From: Streptomyces sp. NBC_01235
GTDB taxonomy: Bacteria; Actinomycetota; Actinomycetes; Streptomycetales; Streptomycetaceae
DNA length: 64,000 bases
Direction: 5' to 3'
NCBI RefSeq assembly: GCF_035989285.1
Contig: NZ_CP108513.1
Location: 2,294,001 to 2,358,000 of the forward strand
A program made the position numbers and the translations under genes. Below are positions 25,144 through 33,179 of the stretch, one piece after another. The first letter of the stretch is position 1; each line of letters opens with the position of its first letter. Below the pieces are notes generated by a model that was not told the origin of the DNA, did no database searches, and saw nothing but the letters and a program-made list of their open reading frames with translations.

Positions 25144-26493
25144 GTGAGAACCGCGAAGTTCGGCACCCCTGCCCTCCTGCTCTCGGTGGTCACCGCGAGT
25201 TCCATCGCCATGATCCCCGGCCCGGAGTCCGCGAGCGCCGCGGCGGCCGGAAACACCTACTACGTCGCCCCGAACGGGAACGACGGAGCGGCAGGTACGC
25301 AGGCCGCTCCGTGGGCATCGATCGCCCGTGCACAGGCCGTCGCCACGGCGGGCGACACCGTCTACTTCCGGGGCGGCACCTACGCCTACACCCGCGCGAA
25401 CAGCGCCTGTTCGAGCCAGACCGCCAAGGTCGACGCGATCACCCTGAACAAGAGCGGCAGCTCGGGCAACCCGATCCGGTACTGGGCCCAGCCGGGCGAG
25501 AAACCGGTCTTCGACTTCTCGCGGATGACGGACAACTGCCGCATCAAGGGCTTCGACGTCACCGGCAGCTGGATCCACCTCAAAGGACTGGAAGTCAAGG
25601 GCGTGCCCCAGAACAACAACCGCAACGCCGAGTCCTGGGGGATCTGGGTTTCCGGCAGCAACGACGTCTTCGAGCAGATCAACACCCACCACCACATGGG
25701 TACCGGCCTGTTCATCAGCGGCGGGGGCGGCAACCTCGTCCTCAACTCGGACGCGCATGACAACTACGACCTGCGCAGCAACGACGGGCCCGGCGAGAAC
25801 GCCGACGGGTTCGGTTCGCACTACACGCCGGCCGGCCGCCCCGCGAACGTGTTCCGGGGTTGCCGTGCGTGGTGGAACGCCGATGACGGGTTCGACCTCA
25901 TCTCCACCTACTCGCCCGTGATCATCGAGAACTCGTGGGTCTGGCGCAACGGGTACGTGCCGGGGACGACGACGCCCTCCGGCAACGGAGCCGGCTTCAA
26001 GTCGGGCGGCTACGGGGGCGACTACGAGGCCAACGCGCCCAAGCACACCGTTCGCTCCTCGGTGGCGTTCCTCAACAGGGCGGCCGGTTTCTACGCCAAC
26101 CACCACCCGGTGGCCAACGACTTCTTCAACAACACCGGCTACGGAAACCACCCCAACTTCAACATGCTGGGAATCGACTCGCGCGGCGCCGCCGTCGGCC
26201 GGGGCACCCTGCGCAACAACATCGCCTACACCGGAACGGCGACATCCAACATGAGCGGCACGAGCGCCGCGTACAACACCTGGAACCTCGGCGTCCCCCT
26301 GTCGGACTCCCAGTTCCGGAGTGTGTCGACGTCCGGCTGGGACGCGCCCCGCCAGACCGACGGGAGTCTGCCCGTGCTGCCCCACCTGCGTCTCGCGGCG
26401 AACAGTGCCCTGATCGACAAGGGCACCGACGTGGGACTGCCCTTTGACGGAAGTGCGCCGGATCTCGGCGCCTTTGAGAATGACGGAAGGTGA
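25144..26493 (+). CDS. Secreted PL9 pectate lyase
   Basis: 449 residues from GTG 25144 with GGGAG upstream. After the signal peptide (cleavage near ASAAAAG) the protein starts YYVAPNGNDGAAGTQAAPW, usual for right-handed beta-helix enzymes. The PL9 calcium and catalytic sites are recognisable: WNADDGFDLI for the Asp cluster and GAGFKSGGYG for the catalytic Lys. FYANHHPV and LGAFENDGR close the helix. It cleaves polygalacturonate by beta-elimination. The stop is tightly followed by the next enzyme gene. No TTA codon was seen here. Confidence 0.88.
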   Translation: MRTAKFGTPALLLSVVTASSIAMIPGPESASAAAAGNTYYVAPNGNDGAAGTQAAPWASIARAQAVATAGDTVYFRGGTYAYTRANSACSSQTAKVDAITLNKSGSSGNPIRYWAQPGEKPVFDFSRMTDNCRIKGFDVTGSWIHLKGLEVKGVPQNNNRNAESWGIWVSGSNDVFEQINTHHHMGTGLFISGGGGNLVLNSDAHDNYDLRSNDGPGENADGFGSHYTPAGRPANVFRGCRAWWNADDGFDLISTYSPVIIENSWVWRNGYVPGTTTPSGNGAGFKSGGYGGDYEANAPKHTVRSSVAFLNRAAGFYANHHPVANDFFNNTGYGNHPNFNMLGIDSRGAAVGRGTLRNNIAYTGTATSNMSGTSAAYNTWNLGVPLSDSQFRSVSTSGWDAPRQTDGSLPVLPHLRLAANSALIDKGTDVGLPFDGSAPDLGAFENDGR

Positions 26494-26498
26494 TCCTC

Positions 26499-28679
26499 TT
26501 GAGGCAAAGATCGCGTCTCGTCTCGAAGTACTGGAAGTTAGCCGCCGCCACTGTGTTGTCCGTGGCGTTGGCGGCGCCGCTGTCGGCGAGCACCGCCGCG
26601 GCGGAGACACCCGCAACGCAGAGACAGGCGACGGACCTCCAGGACCACGGGGCGGCGGCTGGACCGGTGGTGGATCGCGGCCTCGAGTACCTGGTGTCCG
26701 ACTACCAGACGCGCACTCCGACGAAATACACGGCTGACTCCTGGAAGCCCTTCGCCAAGGCGTTGACCGCCGCGGCCGAGGTCGCCGACGACTCCTCGGC
26801 CACCACGTCGGATGTCACCGACGCGAAGACGGCACTGATGACCGCCGCCGCCGATCTGCAGGCCGCCGACGAGGGCACGTTCCAGACCATCACGAACAAC
26901 ACCTTCTGGAACGACACCAGCGGCAACCCCATCTATTCGCAGGGCGGCGGGGTCTTCAAGTTCGGCGACACCTACTACTGGTACGGCGTGCACTACACCG
27001 GCGCCGAGCTCTACCGGGCCAATCCGACGAAGAAGTACGACGGCAACGTCAGCTTCGTCTCGGTCCCCGTGTACTCCTCGAAGGACCTGGTGAACTGGAA
27101 GTTCGAGAACAACGTCGCGACGCGCTCGACCAAGATCAACAACGGGGCCACCCTCGGTCAGGCGGGATGGGTCGGGCGGCTCGGGGTCTCGTACAACGAG
27201 AACACCGGAAAGTACGTGCTCGCGACCCAGGCCTACGTCGGAGGCAGCCACGGTGTCCTGCTGCTGCAGGGCGACTCACCCATCGACACCTTCGACTACG
27301 GCTACTTCCAGACCCAGATCACCAACTCGCCGACGACCGGCACGGGGGACCAGACCGTCTTCACCGACGAGGATGGCAAGGACTACCTGATCTTCTCCAA
27401 CCGCGAAGGACGGTCGCGCGGCTTCGTGGCCAAGTTCCGGGAGTCCGACTCGCTGCGGATCGAGCCGGCCGTGCAGATCCGCAGCGGTGCCGGTCGCGAG
27501 GGCAACGCGATGTTCAAGCTCGACGGCAGGTACTACCACGCGGCGTCGGACCTGCACGGCTGGAACACCTCTGTCAACTACGTCAATGAGTCGACCAGCA
27601 GCAACGTCCAGGGCTCGTACAGCAGCGAGTACGTCCTTGCCGGCACTGAGATGGACTACAGCCACGTGACCCAGACCGGGTTCTTCGTGACGGTCAAGGG
27701 CACCAAGCAGAACACGGTGCTCTACGCCGGCGACCGCTGGGCGGACTTCGCCTGGAACGGCATCGGGTACAACCAATGGGTGCCGATCACCAAGACCGGC
27801 GCACGGCCGCAGTTCCACTCGGTGAGCCAGTGGCAGTTCAACGCCACGACCGGGGAGTGGCGCGTCGGGCCGGCGAACAACTACATCCTCAACCCCGACA
27901 TCCAGGCCGACCGCGTCATCGTCTCCAGCGTGCGGGGATGGCGGAACCTCGGCGGTTCGGTGACCAACGTCAACGGTGGTGTGAACGGGTCTCGCTTCGC
28001 CCTCCAGATGAGCAACAGCGGCGGCGTCGAGCAGCGGATCGAGTCGGTGCCCGCAGGCACCTACACCCTGTCCCTGCACGCTCGGGGTAGTGCCGGGCAG
28101 GTCGTGATCACCGGCGCCAACGGCAGCCAACGCACCCTCGGCATCCCGTCGTCGAGCGGCTGGGCCAAGCGCGAGCTCACCGGCATCGAGCTGCCCGGCG
28201 GGGCCGCCACCGTCAGCGTGCGGGCGTCGGGTTCGGGCGGCGTAATCGTCGACCAGCTCTCACTCGTCAAGACCTCTGCCAGCACACCAGCACCTCCGGG
28301 GCGTTACGAGGCGGAGACCGCTCCGGCTCAGTGCCGGGGCACGATCGACTCCAATCAAGCCGGCTATTCCGGCAGCGGGTTCTGCAACGGCGACCCCGCT
28401 GTGGGGGCCTTCGCGGAGTTCACCGTGAACTCCGAGACCGCCCGTACGGCGACGCTGGGGATCCGGTTCGCCAATGGCGCCACCACCGGTGCGAGGTCGG
28501 CGAACCTCGTCGTCAACGGAGCCACGGCAGGGGCGCTTTCGTTCGAGTCCACCGGTGCGTGGACGACGTGGACGACCAAGACCGTGACGGTCCCGTTGAA
28601 CGCCGGCAGCAACTCCATCCGGCTGGATCCGACCACGGCCGCCGGACTGCCCAACGTCGACTGCCTCGATGTCGGCTGA
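26499..28679 (+). CDS. Secreted GH43-type glycosidase with FIVAR and CBM6/35-like domains
   Basis: About 726 residues. TTG 26499 has GGAAGG eight bases upstream; GTG 26490, overlapping the previous stop, is the alternative. Domains in order: signal peptide, a FIVAR helical repeat at about 70-125 (PTKYTADSWKPFAKALTAAA), and a five-bladed GH43-like propeller at about 135-460 (GGGVFKFGDTYYWYGVH, QTVFTDEDGKDYLIFSN). A beta-sandwich follows, then a C-terminal CBM6/35-like module (RYEAETAPAQCRGTIDSNQA). The propeller resembles exo-beta-1,3-galactanase/arabinanase-type GH43. It would trim arabinogalactan or galactan side chains. A TTA codon at 26538-26540 lies in the signal sequence. Confidence 0.8.
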   Translation: MRQRSRLVSKYWKLAAATVLSVALAAPLSASTAAAETPATQRQATDLQDHGAAAGPVVDRGLEYLVSDYQTRTPTKYTADSWKPFAKALTAAAEVADDSSATTSDVTDAKTALMTAAADLQAADEGTFQTITNNTFWNDTSGNPIYSQGGGVFKFGDTYYWYGVHYTGAELYRANPTKKYDGNVSFVSVPVYSSKDLVNWKFENNVATRSTKINNGATLGQAGWVGRLGVSYNENTGKYVLATQAYVGGSHGVLLLQGDSPIDTFDYGYFQTQITNSPTTGTGDQTVFTDEDGKDYLIFSNREGRSRGFVAKFRESDSLRIEPAVQIRSGAGREGNAMFKLDGRYYHAASDLHGWNTSVNYVNESTSSNVQGSYSSEYVLAGTEMDYSHVTQTGFFVTVKGTKQNTVLYAGDRWADFAWNGIGYNQWVPITKTGARPQFHSVSQWQFNATTGEWRVGPANNYILNPDIQADRVIVSSVRGWRNLGGSVTNVNGGVNGSRFALQMSNSGGVEQRIESVPAGTYTLSLHARGSAGQVVITGANGSQRTLGIPSSSGWAKRELTGIELPGGAATVSVRASGSGGVIVDQLSLVKTSASTPAPPGRYEAETAPAQCRGTIDSNQAGYSGSGFCNGDPAVGAFAEFTVNSETARTATLGIRFANGATTGARSANLVVNGATAGALSFESTGAWTTWTTKTVTVPLNAGSNSIRLDPTTAAGLPNVDCLDVG

Positions 28680-28691
28680 CTGACATCCCGT

Positions 28692-28720
28692 GCTCTGCCG
28701 GTCTCTGCGACCGGCAGAGC
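28692..28720 (+). terminator. Terminator after the GH43-type gene
   Basis: Arms 28692-28703 and 28709-28720 pair perfectly over 12 bases with a 5-base loop, 13 bases beyond the stop. It should partly separate the second GH53 gene from the series. Confidence 0.75.
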
Positions 28721-28769
28721 GTAGGGAACAGCCCGTGCCGCCCGTACGTGACATCGTCAGGAGAAGGAC

Positions 28770-30701
28770 ATGCGCAGAACGCGTCTGCCCCGCGCCATCG
28801 CGGTCACGGCGACGTTGGTCACCATGGTGTCCGCGAATCTACTCATGGTGCCCGAGTCGGCCCACGCGACCTTCGGAACCGCGGACATCAAGCCGATCGA
28901 GAGCAATATCGCTGCCAAGCCCTGGGCCTCGGCGACGGCCGCCTCCGGCTCGTCCAGCGCCCGTCTGGCCTTCGACGGCGACCCGGCGACGTCCTGGCGC
29001 CCGGATCGTGCCGGCGCCCGTCAGTGGCTCACCGTCGACCTCGGTGGAACCTACGACAACCTGCGTAAGGTCAAGGTGCTCTTCCCGGACCGTGGCGTGG
29101 CCCACCGGTACGTCGTCGAGGCTTCAGCCGACGGCCGCCGGTGGAAGCCCATCGCCGACAGATCCCACAACCGGGCCGTGTCGCGAGGGGAAGTGCACCT
29201 GTTCACCCGGCCGGGAACGCGCTTCGTCCGGCTGACGTTCACAGGGGGGCCGGGCCGGGCCCGGGCAGGTGTCAGCGAGCTCCAGGTCTTCAACTACCTG
29301 CGCGACGACCTCACCCTCGGCGCCGATCTGTCCTGGATGGACGACGTCCAGGACCAGCAGTACTGGGTCGACCCCCAGGCCGAAGACCGCGGCGCCGGGC
29401 CACACCTGCTCGACGTGGCCAAGGACCGTGGCATCGAGTACAGCCGGCTGCGGATATTCAACGAGCCGCGCAGCGAGAGCACCGGTCAACCGACGCCGAT
29501 ACCGCGCCAGGGGCCGGAGCGCTCGCTGGCCTCAGCCAAGTTGATCAAGCAGCGGGGCATGGGCCTGGGGATCGACTTCCACTACGCGGACTCGTGGGCG
29601 GACCCGAGCAAGCAACCAAAGCCACGCGCCTGGGCCGAGCTGGAGTTCGCGGACCTCTCCAAGGCCGTGTACGGCTTCACCGCCGACTATCTGAAGCGGT
29701 TGATCCGACAGGGCACCACACCAGAGAAGGTGGCCGTCGGCAACGAGATCATCAACGGGTTCATGTACGGCAGCGAGGCGGCCCAGATCGGCACGACGAA
29801 TCCGCCGTACTTCGTCGACCAGGCCGATATCTACCAGTCCAAGCCCGGCGGTGGCCTGCTGTGGAAGTACTGGCGGTCAACCGACCCGGCGGAGCAACGG
29901 CTCTACGACCAGTCGTGGGACCGGTTCACCACCCTGGCCGCGGCCGGGATCAAGGCCGTCCGCGACGCGTCACCGACATCCAAGGTCGAGATACACGTGA
30001 TCGTCGACAAGGACAAGCTCGCCAAAACCATGGAGTTCTGGCACCAGTTCCTCACCCGGGTGAAGGTGAAGGGGCAGAACCCCGATGTGCTGGCCATCTC
30101 GTACTACCCGGAATGGCACGGTACGCCCGAAGCGCTGGATCTCAACCTGAACACCATGGCCACCGCACACCCCGGCTACGAAGTCGACATCGCCGAGACC
30201 GCCTACCCCGCCTCCGGCGGCGATGGCTCGCCGTTGCCCAACTCGCCGTACCCACGAACCGTTCAAGGGCAGGCCGACGCGGTCCGCAGGGTGTTCCAGG
30301 CCGCCAACGACGTCGTCGACAACCGAGGTTCAGGGGCACTGGTGTGGGAGCCGGCCGGCTATCAGCCCATGTTCCGGGCCGTGCCCGGACTGGCGAACAC
30401 GTGGGAGCCGCATGCGTCCATCAACGTCTTCAACGCCAGCCGCGCCAAGCACATCCTCCAGGACACCGTCTACACCGGCACCACGGTGGGGGCCGCCCCG
30501 AAGCTGCCCTCCTCCATCCGTATGCTCACCACCGCCAGCAACACGATCACCCGTGTCCCCGTCCGCTGGCAGCCGTTGCCACCTGGCGCGACCGACAGGC
30601 CGGGTGAGGTGACAGTCACCGGGACGACCCTCACAGGCCCGGTCACGGCGGTCATCGACGTCATGCCTAGCCACGGCGAATACGACATGACCACCTCATA
30701 A
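28770..30701 (+). CDS. Secreted multidomain GH53 galactanase with F5/8C-like module
   Basis: 643 residues, with AGGAGAAGGA before the ATG. Order: signal peptide; a discoidin/F5-8C (CBM32-like) domain at about 45-175 (RLAFDGDPATSWRP, KVLFPDRGVAHRYVVEAS); a GH53 barrel at about 180-510 starting LTLGADLSWMDD. Acid/base Glu326 is in VAVGNEIING and nucleophile Glu476 in DIAETAYPA. The C-terminal Ig-like domain of about 65 residues contains RVPVRWQPLPPG. It is distinct from the compact GH53 at 21496 and likely targets branched or insoluble galactan. Confidence 0.9.
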   Translation: MRRTRLPRAIAVTATLVTMVSANLLMVPESAHATFGTADIKPIESNIAAKPWASATAASGSSSARLAFDGDPATSWRPDRAGARQWLTVDLGGTYDNLRKVKVLFPDRGVAHRYVVEASADGRRWKPIADRSHNRAVSRGEVHLFTRPGTRFVRLTFTGGPGRARAGVSELQVFNYLRDDLTLGADLSWMDDVQDQQYWVDPQAEDRGAGPHLLDVAKDRGIEYSRLRIFNEPRSESTGQPTPIPRQGPERSLASAKLIKQRGMGLGIDFHYADSWADPSKQPKPRAWAELEFADLSKAVYGFTADYLKRLIRQGTTPEKVAVGNEIINGFMYGSEAAQIGTTNPPYFVDQADIYQSKPGGGLLWKYWRSTDPAEQRLYDQSWDRFTTLAAAGIKAVRDASPTSKVEIHVIVDKDKLAKTMEFWHQFLTRVKVKGQNPDVLAISYYPEWHGTPEALDLNLNTMATAHPGYEVDIAETAYPASGGDGSPLPNSPYPRTVQGQADAVRRVFQAANDVVDNRGSGALVWEPAGYQPMFRAVPGLANTWEPHASINVFNASRAKHILQDTVYTGTTVGAAPKLPSSIRMLTTASNTITRVPVRWQPLPPGATDRPGEVTVTGTTLTGPVTAVIDVMPSHGEYDMTTS

Positions 30702-31047
30702 CCTGCTTCACCGAGGCCACACCGCCGAGACCACGACGGCACCGGCGACATCATCACCGCTTCACAGCAGTGCTCCGCTCACTCGGTGGCCGACGGCAAC
30801 AGCTGCCGAAGCGCCTGGGAGAACCAGGCCCTGGGCGACGGGACGGCCACACTCACCCCGACATCTGGTGCACCCGACCAACCACACGCCGGTCCTGCCG
30901 CCCCTCGCGGCTGGCCGGAGCACCCACACCCCCTGTTGCGCCGTGCGCCCCGTCGACCTGTCGGCCTCTGTGTCGACGGGACGCACCCGGCAACGGGACC
31001 AACCGAACGCCAAACCCCCCACCCATCCCCGCACCCAAGGAGTCACC
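30702..31047 (+). other. Intergenic leader region of the second Tat hydrolase
   Basis: No gene is supported. A hairpin is possible from CCCGTCGAC (30949-30957) and GTCGACGGG (30972-30980), a 9-base stem with a 14-base loop, about 70 bases before the start. No CebR-type box was found. Confidence 0.35.
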
Positions 31048-32361
31048 ATGACCCTGCGACGACGGACATTCCTCAGCATGACCGCGGCCGGAGCGACGGG
31101 CGTGGGCCTGTCCCTGCTCGGGGCAGGACAGGCACCAGCCGCCGCCGCGCCACTGGACACCGCGCCGACCACGCCGTTCGCGGTCGGCGTGCGCCGGTAC
31201 AACTGGACCCGTGGCAGCCGCCCGTGCACCACGTACGTCTACTACCCGGCCACCGGCACCGCCGGCGGCAGTCCGGTGACGGACGCCCCGGTCGCCGCCG
31301 GGCTCTTCCCCGTCTACAACTTCACCCACGGCTACGGGAGCAGCCCGCAGAACTCCCTGTTCATCATCCGGGCCCTGGCCTCGGCGGGCTTCATCGTCCC
31401 CGCCCCGCACTTCAACCACAACTTCGACGACGTCAACAACGGCAACACGTCCAAGGACGTCTCGCAGATCCTCACCAACACCCTCGCGCTCAACGCGAGC
31501 GGACCCCTGGCCGGGCACATCAACACCGGCATCGGCGTCGGCGTCTCGGGCCACTCCCTGGGCGGCATGGTCACCCACGGTCTGCTGACCTCCTGGCCCG
31601 ACAGCCGGATCAAGTCCGCCAACCCCCAGTCCTGCGTGGACATGGGCAACCCGTCCGGTTCGGTCTCGGCCAAGGTCCTGTTCGTCCACGGCGACCGGGA
31701 CTCGACCACGTCGTACTCCTCGGCCCGGCAGGCGTACGCGGAGATCACCTGGCCCAAGGCGTTCCTCACCTTCGGCGGCGGCAGCCACACCAGCTTCTGG
31801 AGCGACCAGCGCTTCCCCAGGACCGTCGTCGACTGGGCCCGCTGGACCATGTACGGCGACACCGCCGCACGGGACCGCCTCCCGGCCGACGCGTCCGGGT
31901 CCAACACCAGGTGGGAAGCCCAGCTGGGCGACTCCCCCGGCGGCCCGGGCCTCTACACCCTGCTGGCCCAGCACAGCGGCAAGGCCGCCGAGATCAACGG
32001 GGCCTCCACCGCCGTCGGCGCACAACTCGTCCAGCGGACCACCAACAGTCGCCCCAACCAGCAATTCGAGTTCGTCGACGCCGGCGACGGTCACATCCGT
32101 GTCAAGGCACTGCACAGTGGCCTGTTCCTCCAGCCCACGGGCACCGCGACCGGCACGGATATCGTCCAGCAGCCCGACACCAGCGCAACGAGCCAGCAGT
32201 GGCGCGTGGTCGACCACGGTAGTGGTGTGATCAGCCTCGTCAACCGGGAGTCCGGCCTGGCGATGGATGTCTGGGAGTACTCCACCGCCGACGGCGCCCG
32301 CATCTCCCAGTACACCTACAGCGGCAACCCCAACCAGCGCTTCACCCGCCGCCGCGTCTGA
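31048..32361 (+). CDS. Tat-exported alpha/beta hydrolase with C-terminal CBM13 (ricin-type) domain
   Basis: 437 residues, with AAGGAG seven bases before the ATG. The twin-arginine signal is LRRRTFLSMTAAGATG. The hydrolase domain has GHSLGG with Ser170, HGDRDST and a His in GGSHTSFW, and aligns along its length with the protein at 10793, even to the same nucleophile position. Residues about 300-437 form a ricin-B-like trefoil (AAEINGASTAVGAQLVQ, NQQFEF, SQQWRVV, NQRFTRRRV). The lectin domain should anchor the esterase to galactose-rich polymer. The pair flanks the pectin enzymes. Confidence 0.82.
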   Translation: MTLRRRTFLSMTAAGATGVGLSLLGAGQAPAAAAPLDTAPTTPFAVGVRRYNWTRGSRPCTTYVYYPATGTAGGSPVTDAPVAAGLFPVYNFTHGYGSSPQNSLFIIRALASAGFIVPAPHFNHNFDDVNNGNTSKDVSQILTNTLALNASGPLAGHINTGIGVGVSGHSLGGMVTHGLLTSWPDSRIKSANPQSCVDMGNPSGSVSAKVLFVHGDRDSTTSYSSARQAYAEITWPKAFLTFGGGSHTSFWSDQRFPRTVVDWARWTMYGDTAARDRLPADASGSNTRWEAQLGDSPGGPGLYTLLAQHSGKAAEINGASTAVGAQLVQRTTNSRPNQQFEFVDAGDGHIRVKALHSGLFLQPTGTATGTDIVQQPDTSATSQQWRVVDHGSGVISLVNRESGLAMDVWEYSTADGARISQYTYSGNPNQRFTRRRV

Positions 32362-32369
32362 CCGGGTCC

Positions 32370-32413
32370 TGTCGGGGCACCGCTCGGGCAACAGGGCGGG
32401 CGGTGCCCCGACA
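32370..32413 (+). terminator. Terminator after the CBM13 hydrolase gene
   Basis: Arms 32370-32383 and 32400-32413 pair perfectly over 14 bases with a 16-base loop, eight bases after the stop. Confidence 0.75.
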
Positions 32414-32457
32414 TGGCGCCGACAGTCCTTCGCAACTGACCAAGGGGTGCACAGCCG

Positions 32458-32614
32458 TCAGACTCGACGCCCGAGCGTGCGCAGGGAAAGGTCCGCCAAC
32501 TGGCCCTGCCGAAGCCTACGGACGTGCCCACGCGTGATCAAGCGAACGGCGAGTCCGAGGAGGGCCTCGTGGATGTCGTCGCGTCCCTCCCATCGAGGTC
32601 CGCCGTCAGACCGG
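32458..32614 (-). pseudogene. Possible C-terminal remnant of an IS5-like transposase
   Basis: One minus-strand frame ending at 32458 reads GGPRWEGRDDIHEALLGLAV followed by RLITRGHVRRL. The RWE..DIHEALL.LA..LI pattern is like the end of IS5-family transposases. Nothing upstream continues it. The remaining bases from 32414 to 33180 have no supported gene. Confidence 0.35.
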
Positions 32615-33036
32615 CAACACCAAGACGATGATCTTCGCCCCGTCCTTCGTCGTACGGTACCTGAGCCAGTTCCTCGGCGTGATCGTCCAGCTGCGCAACT
32701 ACAGCCACGACTGCCTCAAGACCGGCCCGGCCCTGTTCGAGGACGTGGTGCGGGGATGGGCTCGTCGCGTCCGCGACCACGGAACGGGCTTCCCGCCCGA
32801 CCTCTTCGCGGTCCTCCACACCTCAGGCCCTCAGCGCTTCCGTACCCCGCGCCGGGGACCGGGACCGGCTTGGACCTGACGATCGTGGTCGCCAGGCACG
32901 CCTTCTGGGCGCCCACCTGACCTTCCCCAATCGTCCGGAGGCGGGTGCGGGGGCGGGCGCGGCGAGCCCTCGCGCCTCAAGCTGCTCACCACGTCTGAAT
33001 CAGCGGCTTCCGCTCCGCCCACGGGGTGGCACCCCA

Positions 33037-33077
33037 TTCTTCGCCACCGCGTCTGCTGCGATCGCAGTAGGCGCAAG
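33037..33077. repeat. Dispersed 41-base repeat, copy 2
   Basis: It agrees with 8621-8661 at 36 of 41 positions in the same orientation. It lies about 100 bases before the MMPL transporter gene. Confidence 0.45.
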
Positions 33078-33179
33078 TGTCTGCGAACGGCGAATGACGA
33101 GAGGCCGGAGAACTGCGAGCGTGAGAGTGGGCCGTGATCACCGGCCCGGTCGCATGGCATTTTCTGGAAAGGCACGTCG

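Noticed and set aside
32628..32879. Plus-strand open frame of 83 codons
   Set aside because: No homology or ribosome site; part lies opposite the transposase-like remnant.
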